64,000 bases of DNA from an uncultured Selenomonas sp. (GCA_947167105.1 CAMVGU010000005.1:62001-126000), one strand, 5' to 3'; positions 7,026 through 15,558 are shown, numbered from the stretch's first letter. The notes: generated from the letters alone by a model not told the origin. Program-made: numbers and translations.

Positions 7026-8852
7026 ATGGCTAACAAAGAAGTAAAAGTTATCGTCGTGGGCGGCGGCCTGGCCGGCCTTATGGCTACTTTGAAAATCCTT
7101 GAGGGCGGCGGCAAGGTTGACCTCTTCTCTTATTGCCCGGTGAAGCGTTCCCATTCTCTGTGCGCCCAGGGCGGCATCAATGCCTGCATGGATCTCAAGG
7201 GCGAGCATGACTCGATTTACGAGCATTTCGATGATACGGTCTACGGTGGCGATTTCCTCGCTGACCAATTGGCTGTCAAGGGCATGGTGGAAACGGCGCC
7301 GAAGATCATCAAGATGTTCGACCGCATGGGCGTGCCCTTCACCCGCAATCCTGAAGGCGCTTTGGATATGCGTAACTTCGGCGGGCAGAAGAACAAGCGC
7401 ACCCTCTTTGCCGGCTCCACCACTGGCCAGCAGCTTCTCTATGCCTTAGATGAGCAGGTGCGCCGCTGGGAAGTCAAGGGCGGCGTGAAGAAGTACGAGT
7501 TCTGGGAGTTCATCAAGGTCATCAAGAACAAGGATGGCGTCGTGCGCGGCATCGTTGCCCAGAATATGAATTCCAACGAGATTGTTTCCTTCCCCGCTGA
7601 TGTGGTCATCCTGGCCACCGGCGGCCCGGGCCAGGTCTTTGGGCGTTGCACGGCTTCCACCATCTGCAACGGCTCCGCCGTGACCTCCGTCTACAAGGAC
7701 GGCGCCCATCTGGCTAACCCTGAGTTCATCCAGATCCATCCCACCGCTATCCCCGGCTCCGACAAGAACCGCCTGATGTCCGAGGCTTGCCGCGGCGAGG
7801 GCGGACGCGTCTGGGTGTGGCGTGAGAACCCGGAGACCCACGAGAAGGAGCGCTGGTACTTCCTGGAGGATATGTATCCGGCTTACGGCAATCTGGTGCC
7901 CCGTGATGTGGCCTCCCGCGCCATTTACAAGGTTTGCGTGCATATGGGCCTGGGCATGCACGAGCCGAACCGCGTGTATCTGGATCTTTCCCATATCCCC
8001 AAGGACTACCTGGAGCGCAAGCTGGGCGGCATCCTGGAGATGTACGAGGACTTCGTGGGCAAGAGCCCGGCTGAGGTGCCTATGGAAATCTTCCCCTCCG
8101 TCCATTATTCCATGGGTGGTATCTGGGTAGACCGCAAGCACCACACGAACATTCCGGGGCTCATGGCTGCCGGCGAGTGCGACTACCAGTATCACGGTGC
8201 CAACCGCCTGGGTGCTAATTCCCTCCTTTCCGCTACCTATTCCGGCATCGTGGCAGGCCCGGAGGCCCTGCGCCTGGCCAGAAGCGGCGAGCTGGGCGAG
8301 CCCCTCACCGATGCCGAGATGGAGGCAGCCCGTCAGGAGTGCGTGAAGGAATTCGATGCCATCCGCAATATGAATGGCCCGGAGAATGCCCACAAGCTTC
8401 ACCATGAGATGGGCGAAATCATGTATAAGTATGTGTCCATCGAGCGCGATAACATCGGCCTCGACCAGTGCCTGAAGGAGCTCAAGGGCATCCTGAAGCG
8501 TTGGGACAATATCGGCGTCACCGACCATGGCAACTGGGCCAATCAGGAAGCCATGTTCGTGCGCCAGCTCCGCAATATGATCCTCTATGCCATGGTCGTC
8601 ACCAAGGGCGCCCGCTGCCGCGACGAATCCCGCGGTGCACACGCGAAGATTGTGCTGGATGAGTCGGGCAACCGCGTGACTACGCCAGACGGCGAGCTGG
8701 TCTTCATGGGCCGCGATGATGAGCATTTCATGCAGACTACCATCGTGGATTATGACCCGAAGACGGAAGAGCCGCAGGTCTCCTACATGGAGTTCGACCA
8801 CTCCCTCATCAAGCCGCGTGCCCGTAACTACGCCGTGGCCAAGAAAGAGTAA
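7026..8852 (+). CDS. frdA: Fumarate reductase/succinate dehydrogenase flavoprotein subunit
   Basis: Catalytic subunit of 608 residues. The N-terminal dinucleotide fold VVGGGLAGL and the covalent FAD site (H43 in VKRSHSLCAQGGINA) are present. The substrate-site segments QIHPTAIPG, MSEACRGEGGRVW, HYSMGGIWVD and GANRLGANSLL also match the family. Length fits the W. succinogenes/B. subtilis type. It forms a complex with the cytochrome b and iron-sulfur subunits at the cytoplasmic face of the membrane. A 745-codon open frame on the opposite strand is an artefact of biased codon use. Confidence 0.96.
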   Translation: MANKEVKVIVVGGGLAGLMATLKILEGGGKVDLFSYCPVKRSHSLCAQGGINACMDLKGEHDSIYEHFDDTVYGGDFLADQLAVKGMVETAPKIIKMFDRMGVPFTRNPEGALDMRNFGGQKNKRTLFAGSTTGQQLLYALDEQVRRWEVKGGVKKYEFWEFIKVIKNKDGVVRGIVAQNMNSNEIVSFPADVVILATGGPGQVFGRCTASTICNGSAVTSVYKDGAHLANPEFIQIHPTAIPGSDKNRLMSEACRGEGGRVWVWRENPETHEKERWYFLEDMYPAYGNLVPRDVASRAIYKVCVHMGLGMHEPNRVYLDLSHIPKDYLERKLGGILEMYEDFVGKSPAEVPMEIFPSVHYSMGGIWVDRKHHTNIPGLMAAGECDYQYHGANRLGANSLLSATYSGIVAGPEALRLARSGELGEPLTDAEMEAARQECVKEFDAIRNMNGPENAHKLHHEMGEIMYKYVSIERDNIGLDQCLKELKGILKRWDNIGVTDHGNWANQEAMFVRQLRNMILYAMVVTKGARCRDESRGAHAKIVLDESGNRVTTPDGELVFMGRDDEHFMQTTIVDYDPKTEEPQVSYMEFDHSLIKPRARNYAVAKKE

Positions 8853-8882
8853 TAGCTGGAGCTCGAAGGAGGATATACTATA

Positions 8883-9635
8883 ATGGCAGAACAGAAGAAA
8901 GTCAGACTCGTCATCGAGCGCCAGGACGGCCCGGAAGCGCAGCCGTACACACAGGAATTCGATGTCGATTACCGCCCGGGCCTGAATATCGTTGCGGCCC
9001 TGATGGAGATCCAGAAGAACCCGGTGACCGTCGATGGCAAGCGCGTTCCCCCCGTTGTCTGGGAGTGCAACTGCCTGGAGAAAGTCTGCGGCGCCTGTAT
9101 GATGGTTATCAACGGCAAGCCGCGGCAGGCCTGCTGCTCCCTGGTGGATAATCTCACGCAGCCCATCCGCATCGCACCGGCCCGCACCTTCCCGGTCATC
9201 CGCGATCTCCTGATTGATCGCTCCGTGATGTTCGAGAGCCTGAAGAAGATCCAGGGCTGGGTCAATGTGGACGGCTCCTGGGAGTCCACGGACGCTCCGC
9301 GCCAGAATCCCTACACGGCGGCCACCGCCTATGAGATTTCCCACTGCATGACCTGCGGCTGCTGCCTTGAGGCCTGCCCGAATGTGGGCCCCCAGTCCGA
9401 TTTCATCGGTCCGGCACCCACTGTCCAGGCCTACCTTTTCAATCTCCATCCCCTGGGGGCTTACGATGCGCCGAAGCGCCTGAATGCCCTGATGGAGAAG
9501 GGTGGCATTACCAGTTGCGGCAACTCCCAGAACTGCGTGGAGGTCTGCCCGAAGAATATCAAGCTGACCACCTATCTGGCCCAGTTGAACCGGGATGTGA
9601 ACAAGCAGGCCCTGAGGAATATCTTCAACGAGTAA
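8883..9635 (+). CDS. frdB: Fumarate reductase/succinate dehydrogenase iron-sulfur subunit
   Basis: Electron-transfer subunit of 250 residues. The N-terminal plant-ferredoxin-like domain binds [2Fe-2S] through WECNCLEKVCGACMM and the later QACC. The C-terminal domain carries CMTCGCCLEACPN and CGNSQNCVEVCPKNI for the [4Fe-4S] and [3Fe-4S] clusters. It is the last gene of the five-gene operon; hairpins at 9652 and 9781 follow it. Confidence 0.95.
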   Translation: MAEQKKVRLVIERQDGPEAQPYTQEFDVDYRPGLNIVAALMEIQKNPVTVDGKRVPPVVWECNCLEKVCGACMMVINGKPRQACCSLVDNLTQPIRIAPARTFPVIRDLLIDRSVMFESLKKIQGWVNVDGSWESTDAPRQNPYTAATAYEISHCMTCGCCLEACPNVGPQSDFIGPAPTVQAYLFNLHPLGAYDAPKRLNALMEKGGITSCGNSQNCVEVCPKNIKLTTYLAQLNRDVNKQALRNIFNE

Positions 9636-9651
9636 AAGGCCTATATCGCGC

Positions 9652-9685
9652 GAGTGGGGGCGGAGCGAAGCGGTATCCCCCACTC
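9652..9685 (+). repeat. Hairpin downstream of frdB
   Basis: A 9-bp perfect stem, GAGTGGGGG / CCCCCACTC, enclosing CGGAGCGAAGCGGTAT. It has no following U-tract. The G-rich stem and GCGAAGCGG interior recall the scattered repeat family, but the order of parts differs. Confidence 0.45.
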
Positions 9686-9780
9686 ACAGGAATTCAATTC
9701 ACGCGCTACGGGCTTGTCGTGCTTCTCGAACTACCGGCGTGGATTGAAACAACAATTAAAATACAGTTTTCTGTATATGT

Positions 9781-9817
9781 ATACAGGAGTGCAGTCTTGC
9801 GCTCCTGTATTTTTTTG
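9781..9817 (+). terminator. Rho-independent terminator of the fum-frd operon
   Basis: Stem ATACAGGAG / CTCCTGTAT with a short GC-containing interior, immediately followed by a run of T residues. It ends the fumarase-reductase transcript and separates it from the signalling gene at 9901. Confidence 0.85.
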
Positions 9818-9900
9818 CAACAGGGAAGGAAAAAAGCTGCCCTGTCTTGAATAGTAAACTTAATCGGAATGACGAATATCTAGATGAGGGTGGTCAAGTT

Positions 9901-11631
9901 ATGCAGAAAATGGCTCGTGTGCAGCTTTCCCCGAACCTCAAGCGCTTCAAATTCTTTTTCGACCTCTTGAAGCGTACAACGGATAATTATATTTTCCTGA
10001 CGGATCTTCAGGAAAATATTGTGCTGCTGTCCCCAAACATTGTGCAGGATTTTGACCTGCCGGGGGAAATACTGGAAGATTTCGACAGATATTGGATGCC
10101 CCTGGTGCATCCGGAGGAGAGCGAAGCATACGCGGAATCCATCCGCGCTGTTATCGTGAACCGCACTTCCCGGGAGCACGCTTTCGAGTACCGGGTGAAG
10201 ACCCGCAAGGGGGAGTACGTCTGGATACGCTGCCGGGGGATTGTCGGCACGGATCGGGAGGGGAGGCCCAGCATCTTCACCGGCGTGATGACCCGCATGG
10301 CCCAGCGTAACCGGGCTGATGAAGTGACAGGTCTTTTGAACAAATACCAGTTTGAGCATGCCGTGAAGTCAGCCCTGGCTGAGTACAGGGCCACGGGGGA
10401 GGGCGGTGCCCTCATTGTCTTCGGCCTGGATAATTTCAAGATTATCAATGAGACATACAACCGTGTGATTGGCGATCAGGTGCTGAAACGGGTCGCACGG
10501 CAGATCGAGGAAGTTCTGCCGCCTGCGCTGACCCTGTACAAGCTGGACGGCGACGAATTCGGCATTGTCTATCCCCAGGCCACCGAGCAGGATGTGGCGG
10601 ATCTTTTCCTGTCCATCCAGGGCTGTCTTTCGCGCCCCCAGGAGATGGACGGACATCAGTATTTCAACACTGCCTCGGCGGGCACGGTCATGTACCCCTC
10701 GGCAGGCAAGGACTATCTGGTGCTCCATAAGCATGCCGAAGCCGCCATGGACATAGCCAAGCGGGAGGGCAAGAACCGCAACTGCATGTTCAGCAAGGAA
10801 CAGTACAACCGCTGGGTGCGCTCCATCACCATGCGGGACAGCCTGTGGGACAGCGTGGAAAATGGCTGCGAGGGATTCCAGCTCTTTTACCAGCCCCAGG
10901 TGGCGGCGGGAGACAGGGAACTGGTGGGAGCGGAGGCCCTGCTGCGCTGGAAGAACGCCAAGGGCCGCATGGTGGCACCCATGGAGTTCATTCCCATACT
11001 GGAGGAGACCAAGCTTATCATTCCCGTGGGCAAGTGGATTTTCGAGGAAGCGGTGCGCACCTGCAAGGCATGGCGGGAGGTGCGGCCCCATTTCTCCGTC
11101 AGCGTGAACCTCTCCTATGAGCAGGTGAAGGAACTGTCCTTCAAGGAATTTGCCCTGGATTGCCTGGAGCGCTACGGCCTGCCCTCGGATGCCATCATCC
11201 TGGAGCTGACCGAGAGCAAGATCGTGGCAGACTGGAATTTCGTGAACAAGCAGTTCAATGCTTTCCGCGAGCAGGGCATCCGCATTGCCATGGATGATTT
11301 CGGCACCGGCTATTCCTCCTTGTCCTCCCTGAAGAATCTTTCCTGCGATATCGTGAAGATTGACCGGGAGTTCGTAAAAAAGATTCTGGAGAATGAATTT
11401 GACCGGGAACTGGTGGAGTCAGTAGTCTCCCTCTGCCACAGCATAGGCATCAGGGCCTGCATTGAAGGCGTCGAGGCCGAGGAGGAGTACACGCTGCTGC
11501 GTGACCGCTGCCAGGCCGATGCCATCCAGGGGTATCTCTTCGGCCACCCGGAGAGCGAAGATAATTTCCGGGAGAAATTCCTCTGCGGCCCCCGTGAACT
11601 GGCCCCCACTGCTCCGCCCCAGTCCCACTAA
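9901..11631 (+). CDS. PAS-GGDEF-EAL cyclic-di-GMP signalling protein
   Basis: 576 residues with no membrane segment. An N-terminal PAS-type sensor covers about residues 15-130 (YRVKTRKGEYVWIRCRG). A GGDEF domain spans about 140-310, and its signature reads DGDEF (D216) rather than GGDEF, so cyclase activity is uncertain. No RxxD inhibitory site precedes it. The C-terminal EAL domain looks complete: EALLRW, the SVNLS Asn, ELTES, MDDFGTGYSS, IVKID and EGVE are all present. The likely net output is c-di-GMP hydrolysis. The ATG at 9901 has GAGGGTGG 8-14 bp upstream; a TTG at 9847 in the same frame lacks a ribosome site. Confidence 0.88.
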   Translation: MQKMARVQLSPNLKRFKFFFDLLKRTTDNYIFLTDLQENIVLLSPNIVQDFDLPGEILEDFDRYWMPLVHPEESEAYAESIRAVIVNRTSREHAFEYRVKTRKGEYVWIRCRGIVGTDREGRPSIFTGVMTRMAQRNRADEVTGLLNKYQFEHAVKSALAEYRATGEGGALIVFGLDNFKIINETYNRVIGDQVLKRVARQIEEVLPPALTLYKLDGDEFGIVYPQATEQDVADLFLSIQGCLSRPQEMDGHQYFNTASAGTVMYPSAGKDYLVLHKHAEAAMDIAKREGKNRNCMFSKEQYNRWVRSITMRDSLWDSVENGCEGFQLFYQPQVAAGDRELVGAEALLRWKNAKGRMVAPMEFIPILEETKLIIPVGKWIFEEAVRTCKAWREVRPHFSVSVNLSYEQVKELSFKEFALDCLERYGLPSDAIILELTESKIVADWNFVNKQFNAFREQGIRIAMDDFGTGYSSLSSLKNLSCDIVKIDREFVKKILENEFDRELVESVVSLCHSIGIRACIEGVEAEEEYTLLRDRCQADAIQGYLFGHPESEDNFREKFLCGPRELAPTAPPQSH

Positions 11632-11635
11632 AAAA

Positions 11636-11679
11636 GCAAAATAAAACGGGCTGAAATCTTCAGTCCGTTCTATTTTGCG
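11636..11679. terminator. Terminator between convergent genes
   Basis: Long imperfect inverted repeat: an A-rich left arm with ACGGGCTGAA, loop ATC, and TTCAGTCCGTT with a T-rich right arm. On the minus strand the hairpin is followed by a run of Ts, so it should stop transcription from the yqeB-like gene as well as from the EAL gene. Confidence 0.7.
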
Positions 11680-11698
11680 CAAAAAAACGCTCAATCCC

Positions 11699-11750
11699 CA
11701 TGTCCGCCCCCTGGGGGGCGGGGGACCGCCGCAGGCGGTGGTGGGGGGCG
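11699..11750 (+). repeat. GC-rich double-hairpin repeat, copy 1
   Basis: First hairpin CCGCCCC/GGGGCGG, second hairpin ACCGCC-GCA-GGCGGT, then GGTGGGGGG. Relatives lie at 13358, 14170, 15592, 22037 and 33856. The second hairpin varies in a compensatory way between copies, which suggests that structure matters. This copy lies between two convergent genes. Confidence 0.8.
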
Positions 11751-11758
11751 CAATCTGC

Positions 11759-12598
11759 CTAATCATCAAAGAAAAATCTCTTAGGCCGCTTGGCCTCCCA
11801 GGCCATTACGGCTTCCAGTACCGACCCGCCGATGCAGCGCGCCTTGTCCGAGATGGTGTAGCAATCCTCCTGGCTCATGCTGGGATGGATGTCAGCTATC
11901 TTTTGGCCCTCTGCCACTGTCAGCCCGCTGTGGATGGCGCCCCGCAGCACGCCGTCAATAGTGGCATCCACCCGGACTTTGCCCCCTTTTGTCTGGATTT
12001 CCGCCAAAGGGTCGCCCTTTTTTACCATCAGGGTGATGCCCTGCAGGAGCTTTACCTTGCCTGCAGCCGGGGCAAAGACCAGGTGCTCGAGATTGGCGGG
12101 ATCGCCGATAATGCCCCCGTCGCTCTGCTGGTCACGGTAGGAATAGCCTTCATATATGAGGCGCCCCAGATTATGGCCGCGCATCGTCTCCACTACCACA
12201 TCCACATCACGGCCGGCACAGAAGCCGGGCCCCAGGGCAATCGTGTGCTCTGCCATCTTGCGGTTGGTGCCTGCCACATTGCCATGGCGCAGCAGGGCAT
12301 CCACCACCACCCTGGGCTCCAGTTCCTTGATGCACTTGGCGCCGGGGTCTTTCAGCATCACCAGCTCGCCTTTCTTCAGGCGTTTTTTGGCCTCTTTCTC
12401 ATTCTTGGCGAGATAGCAGACGACACGCTCCACCTCCGCCTCCCCCTTGTACATGGCATCGGAGAAGGAAACCTTGCGGCGGGTAGCGGTGGGCTCGGCC
12501 TGCTCCAGCACCAGCACCCTGAATCCGGCCCGGTACAGGCAATGGATGGCACCGGAAGCAAGCTCGCCTCCGCCGCGGACAATAACCAGACGCTTCAT
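11759..12598 (-). CDS. yqeB: YqeB-type selenium-dependent molybdenum hydroxylase maturation protein (EF2563 family)
   Basis: 279 residues. The N-terminus has a nucleotide-binding loop (MKRLVIVRGGGELASGAI) followed by the family stretches EPTATRRKVSFSDAMY and ALGPGFCAGRDVDVVVET. The C-terminal half resembles a lipoyl/biotinyl-like hairpin (FAPAAGKVKLL, KKGDPLAEI). The family is known from its co-occurrence with selenium-dependent xanthine dehydrogenase-type molybdenum hydroxylases, where it is thought to help insert labile selenium. No hydroxylase gene is nearby, so its partner must be elsewhere. It is transcribed divergently from the non-coding RNA at 12757. Confidence 0.85.
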   Translation of the reverse strand: MKRLVIVRGGGELASGAIHCLYRAGFRVLVLEQAEPTATRRKVSFSDAMYKGEAEVERVVCYLAKNEKEAKKRLKKGELVMLKDPGAKCIKELEPRVVVDALLRHGNVAGTNRKMAEHTIALGPGFCAGRDVDVVVETMRGHNLGRLIYEGYSYRDQQSDGGIIGDPANLEHLVFAPAAGKVKLLQGITLMVKKGDPLAEIQTKGGKVRVDATIDGVLRGAIHSGLTVAEGQKIADIHPSMSQEDCYTISDKARCIGGSVLEAVMAWEAKRPKRFFFDD

Positions 12599-12722
12599 AG
12601 TATATGCAACTCCCTCGAATATCCTGTTTTAACAGCCTTGCAAGCTCATTATATAATATCATGGAGCCACTGTTCAAGCGCAGGGGAATGGAAAATTAAA
12701 AAATAAAAAATAAAATTAAGCA

Positions 12723-12751
12723 TTGCAATAGTCTGAACAAAATGCTATAAT
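12723..12751 (+). promoter_or_regulatory. Strong sigma-A promoter of the large non-coding RNA
   Basis: TTGCAA at 12723-12728, 17-bp spacer, perfect TATAAT at 12746-12751, with an A/T-rich upstream region (12690-12720). The predicted start is about 12757. No open frame with a ribosome site follows, so the product should be an RNA. Confidence 0.8.
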
Positions 12752-12756
12752 AAGAA

Positions 12757-13357
12757 CATCAAGAAGGGACGGGCTTCCAAGCCGAGGGGGGTTGAGCCGT
12801 AGCAGGGTGATAGTCCCGCAGGTTGGGTGCCGGGCCGAAACAGGCTCTCTTCAAGAGTTAGGCGCTTACAGTCTTTCAGGAAAGGATGTGGGTGTTTATT
12901 GGAGATTTCTTGCCGTGAAGCTCCTTAGGGATTTTGGCTAGGAAGTGTAAAGGTGAAGTAAAGTGCTCCCATTGTGCCGTGGAGCGTGGTGATGGCTGGT
13001 TAGGCAGCCGCCAGGCGCAGGTATGGCCGTTGGGTGCAGGGCGCACAACGCCGAAGCCCCGCAGGAGTGAGTAATCCCGTGCAGTCTTTACGCATCGAAC
13101 CCATATCGAGAGACCGCAGTTACTTAGGGCCGTTATCGGTGACGGCGAGGATGGATTGTGTACACGAACTGTGATTATGAATCACTAATGTTTGGGCCAG
13201 ACATTCATCAGGATAATGCAATCACTTCGCATGGTTCCTGCTCGAGAGGGAATCACGCAGACAAACGAATAAGAAGGGTAATTTGATATCTATGTATTCT
13301 ATGATACAGAACGTATAAGGCGGCTTGCATCGCGTAAGGCATGCAGGCCGCTTTTTC
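12757..13357 (+). ncRNA. Large structured non-coding RNA, class not identified
   Basis: About 600 nt between a strong promoter and an intrinsic terminator, with no plausible coding frame. Many local stems are visible: GGCT-TCCA-AGCC, GGG-TGATAGT-CCC, CTCT-TCA-AGAG, CTTTC/GAAAG near 12875, GGAG/CTCC around 12900-12930, a GC-rich hairpin ending GGGCGCACAACGCC near 13050, CCGT/ACGG near 13133, and GTGATT-ATG-AATCAC near 13171. It lacks the conserved cores of RNase P RNA, tmRNA and SRP RNA. The 5' part (GGTTGAGCCGTAG, later GGTTGGGTGCCGGGCCG) reminds me of HEARO/omega RNAs, but I cannot confirm this, and no IscB/IsrB gene is present. OLE-like RNA of similar length is another possibility. Confidence 0.7.
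13320..13356 (+). terminator. Rho-independent terminator of the non-coding RNA
   Basis: An 11-bp stem GCGGCTTGCAT / ATGCAGGCCGC with one G-T pair, a 10-nt loop and TTTTT directly after it. It defines the 3' end of the RNA near 13357. Confidence 0.85.
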
Positions 13358-13437
13358 TGTCCGCCCCCAGGGGGGGCGGGGGACCGCCGCAGGCGGTGGT
13401 GGGGGGATGCCGCACGATGAAGGCGGTGGTGGGGGGA
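13358..13437 (+). repeat. GC-rich double-hairpin repeat, copy 2, with partial duplication
   Basis: Starts one base after the terminator T-run: CCGCCCCC/GGGGGCGG, ACCGCC-GCA-GGCGGT, GGTGGGGGG, then a second GCGGTGGTGGGGGG tail after a 20-bp insert. It lies between the RNA gene and the convergent radical SAM gene. Confidence 0.75.
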
Positions 13438-13459
13438 GAAGCAGCAAATAGTATATTGC

Positions 13460-14119
13460 CTAATGATCCTCATAGGGTCTTACCCTGAGAGTCAGGCCGC
13501 GCTGCTCACAGATTGCGCGGCATTTTTCTATATCCTCGGGACTGGTCACATGATCCACAACGGTCAGCACCACCTGGGGCACCCAGGGCAGGCAGTGCTC
13601 CGCGAAATTGAGCATTGCCTCATAGGACTTGGGCCCGAATTTTGCCCTGGTGAGGGCGTAATACTCCTGGGCGGTGGCGGCGTTCAGGGAGATGGAGACC
13701 GTATCCAGCAGCCCCCGGAACTCCTGGGCGATGGGGCGGCCATGCTGCAGCTCCCCCAGGCCGTTGGTATTCAGGCGGGTGGGATGCTCCGGGTAATGCT
13801 GCTTCACAAAGCGTAGCAGCTCCAGCAGCACCTCCAGCCGCATGGTGGGCTCCCCAAAGCCGCAGAAGACGATTTCCGCCAGCTTCTCCCAGGGAGCCGC
13901 TTCCAGCTCCCTTTCCACCTCGGCAACGGTTGGCTCCTGCTTCAGCCACAGGGAATGCTGCTCGGCCATCTGTTTCAGGTTGCGCAGGCAGAAGGTGCAG
14001 GCGCAGTTGCACTGGTTGGTGATATTGATATAGAGATTGCGGCGGCCTTCCGGCTGCAGCTTCAGGCTTTCCTCCAGCGGCAGGTATTTGCCGCCCTTAT
14101 GGGTTGCATATATCAGCAT
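13460..14119 (-). CDS. TatD-linked radical SAM protein
   Basis: 219-residue radical SAM enzyme. The cluster motif is in NITNQCNCACTFCLRN, where CxxxCxxC supplies the [4Fe-4S] ligands. VFCGFGEPTMR is the SAM-binding GGEP-type segment and RLNTNGLG follows. This compact form, which lacks a C-terminal auxiliary cluster domain, matches the family often fused or adjacent to TatD nucleases. No tatD gene is in the window. The reaction is unknown. It ends only 22 bp from repeat copy 2. Confidence 0.8.
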   Translation of the reverse strand: MLIYATHKGGKYLPLEESLKLQPEGRRNLYINITNQCNCACTFCLRNLKQMAEQHSLWLKQEPTVAEVERELEAAPWEKLAEIVFCGFGEPTMRLEVLLELLRFVKQHYPEHPTRLNTNGLGELQHGRPIAQEFRGLLDTVSISLNAATAQEYYALTRAKFGPKSYEAMLNFAEHCLPWVPQVVLTVVDHVTSPEDIEKCRAICEQRGLTLRVRPYEDH

Positions 14120-14169
14120 TTTATAGTTCTCCTGTTTTATACCGACATGCAGCAGATTGTACCGATTCC

Positions 14170-14217
14170 ATGTCCGCCCCCTTGGGGGCGGGGGACCGCG
14201 AAAGCGGTGGTGGGGGT
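14170..14217 (+). repeat. GC-rich double-hairpin repeat, copy 3
   Basis: CCGCCCCC-TT-GGGGGCGG, then ACCGC-GAAA-GCGGT (a GNRA tetraloop), then GGTGGGGG. It occupies most of the 123-bp gap between the radical SAM start and the pdxY stop, both on the minus strand. Confidence 0.8.
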
Positions 14218-14242
14218 GGTAAACGGTATATTCTATGGCTCG

Positions 14243-15070
14243 TCAGTGCAATTCCGTCAGGTATTCTTCGAAGGGCAGCCCGTAGTTCCAGGGCAGATCC
14301 AGCTCCACCGCGAACTCCAGGCAGCGGTTGATAAAGCTTGCCGCCTTCTGTACGGCCTTTTCCAGCGGCTCCCCCTTGATGAGGGAGGCTCCCACGATGG
14401 CGGCAAAGGCATCACCGGAGCCGGAACGGTCGCCGCCGATTTTAGGCGCAGCCAGCACCCTGCCCCGTCCTCCTTCGTAGAGGAAGTTTTTGATTTTGTC
14501 CTCTCCCTCGTGCAGCCCTGTGATAACCACCTGGGCAGGCCCGTGCTCTGCCAGCCCTTTCGCCATGCGCTCCAGTTCCCTGTCTGTCACTTTTCCGTCC
14601 TGGGGGTAGGGGATATCCAGCAGTTCACAGGCCTCCGTAAGGTTCGGCGTCACCAGATCCGCTACAGAGAGCAGGCGCCGCATTTCCCGGCACATGGCCG
14701 GCGTGTAGGATTTGTAGAGTTTGCCATGGTCGCCCATCACCGGGTCCACCATCACGCGGGTGTCCGGCCCCTTGAACATGCGGATAAAGTCAATGACGAT
14801 CTGGATCTGTTCCTCCGAGCCAAGAAAGCCCGTCATAATGCCGTCGAAGTCAAGCTTGTTCTGCTGCCAGCTTTCCATATAGGGGCGCATGTGTGAGGTG
14901 TAGTCATCCATATAGTGCTCGGGAAAGCCCGTATGGACGGAGAGCAGCGCCGTGGGCAGGGGGCAGGCCTGGATTTTCAGCGCCGAGATCAGGGGCAGCT
15001 CCACCGCCACCGAGCAGCGGCCGAAGCCTGTGATATCATTGACCAGCGCGATGCGTTTCTGTCTTTTCAT
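14243..15070 (-). CDS. pdxY: Pyridoxamine/pyridoxal kinase
   Basis: 275-residue ribokinase-fold vitamin B6 kinase of the salvage pathway. Family stretches are the N-terminal [58 protein letters not shown] and the catalytic [13 protein letters not shown], whose GSGD Asp is the base. It overlaps the stop of queF by 4 nt (ATGA), so the two are co-translated. The usual annotation is pyridoxamine kinase; substrate preference among B6 vitamers cannot be read from sequence. Confidence 0.88.
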   Translation of the reverse strand: MKRQKRIALVNDITGFGRCSVAVELPLISALKIQACPLPTALLSVHTGFPEHYMDDYTSHMRPYMESWQQNKLDFDGIMTGFLGSEEQIQIVIDFIRMFKGPDTRVMVDPVMGDHGKLYKSYTPAMCREMRRLLSVADLVTPNLTEACELLDIPYPQDGKVTDRELERMAKGLAEHGPAQVVITGLHEGEDKIKNFLYEGGRGRVLAAPKIGGDRSGSGDAFAAIVGASLIKGEPLEKAVQKAASFINRCLEFAVELDLPWNYGLPFEEYLTELH

Positions 15071-15558
15071 CGGTTATCCACCTTATCCAGTGCGGCCAGA
15101 TCATGGCGGGCAAATCTTTCCCAGGCAAGCTGCTCGAATTTCGTGCCCGGCCGCCCGTAGTTGGCATAAGGGTCAATGGAAATGCCGCCCCTGGGCAGGA
15201 ATTTGCCCCAGACTTCGATGTACTTCGGCTCCATCAGCTTGATAAGGTCTTTCATCACCACATTTACCACATCCTCATGGAAATCCCCGTGGCTGCGGAA
15301 GCTCACCAGGTAAAGCTTCAGGGACTTCGACTCCACCATGCGCACATCCGGCACATAGGAGATATAGAGGGTGGCGAAATCCGGCTGCCCCGTGATGGGG
15401 CACAGTGCCGTAAATTCCGGGCAGTTGAACTTCACCCAGTAATCATTGTCCCGGTGCTTGTTCTCAAAGGTTTCCAATATCTCCGGGCAGTAGTCATAGT
15501 GGTATCTGACCTTCTTTTCGCCCAGCAACGTGATTTTTTCCTCAGCCTTGTCGCGCAT
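15067..15558 (-). CDS. queF: NADPH-dependent preQ0 reductase QueF
   Basis: Reduces the nitrile of 7-cyano-7-deazaguanine (preQ0) to the amine preQ1 in queuosine synthesis. The 163-residue unimodular form shows the nucleophilic Cys in [14 protein letters not shown], the NADPH/substrate motif ESKSLKLYL and the catalytic Asp/His in [10 protein letters not shown]. No other queuosine gene is adjacent. On the minus strand its leader contains repeat copy 4 as a hairpin followed by TTTTTT, about 30 bp upstream of the start, which could limit read-through from upstream. I looked for a preQ1-I aptamer and did not find one. Confidence 0.93.
   Translation of the reverse strand: MRDKAEEKITLLGEKKVRYHYDYCPEILETFENKHRDNDYWVKFNCPEFTALCPITGQPDFATLYISYVPDVRMVESKSLKLYLVSFRSHGDFHEDVVNVVMKDLIKLMEPKYIEVWGKFLPRGGISIDPYANYGRPGTKFEQLAWERFARHDLAALDKVDNR

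Noticed and set aside
7446..9683. 745-codon open frame on the minus strand across frdA and frdB
   Set aside because: It is antisense to two genes with clear catalytic motifs and has no recognisable domain; strong codon bias leaves the opposite strand open.
9735..9760. GTGGATTGAAAC, resembling the 3' end of a type I-C CRISPR repeat
   Set aside because: It occurs once, with no matching upstream part, no spacers and no cas genes.
12757..13357. RNase P RNA, tmRNA or SRP RNA
   Set aside because: Their conserved cores (the AGTCCGGGC block and its partner, the tRNA-like 3' end with CCA, and the SRP domain IV loop) are absent.
13222..13473. 83-codon minus-strand open frame overlapping the RNA terminator and repeat
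   Set aside because: It is composed mainly of repeat sequence (Pro/His/Arg-rich translation) and overlaps a terminator.
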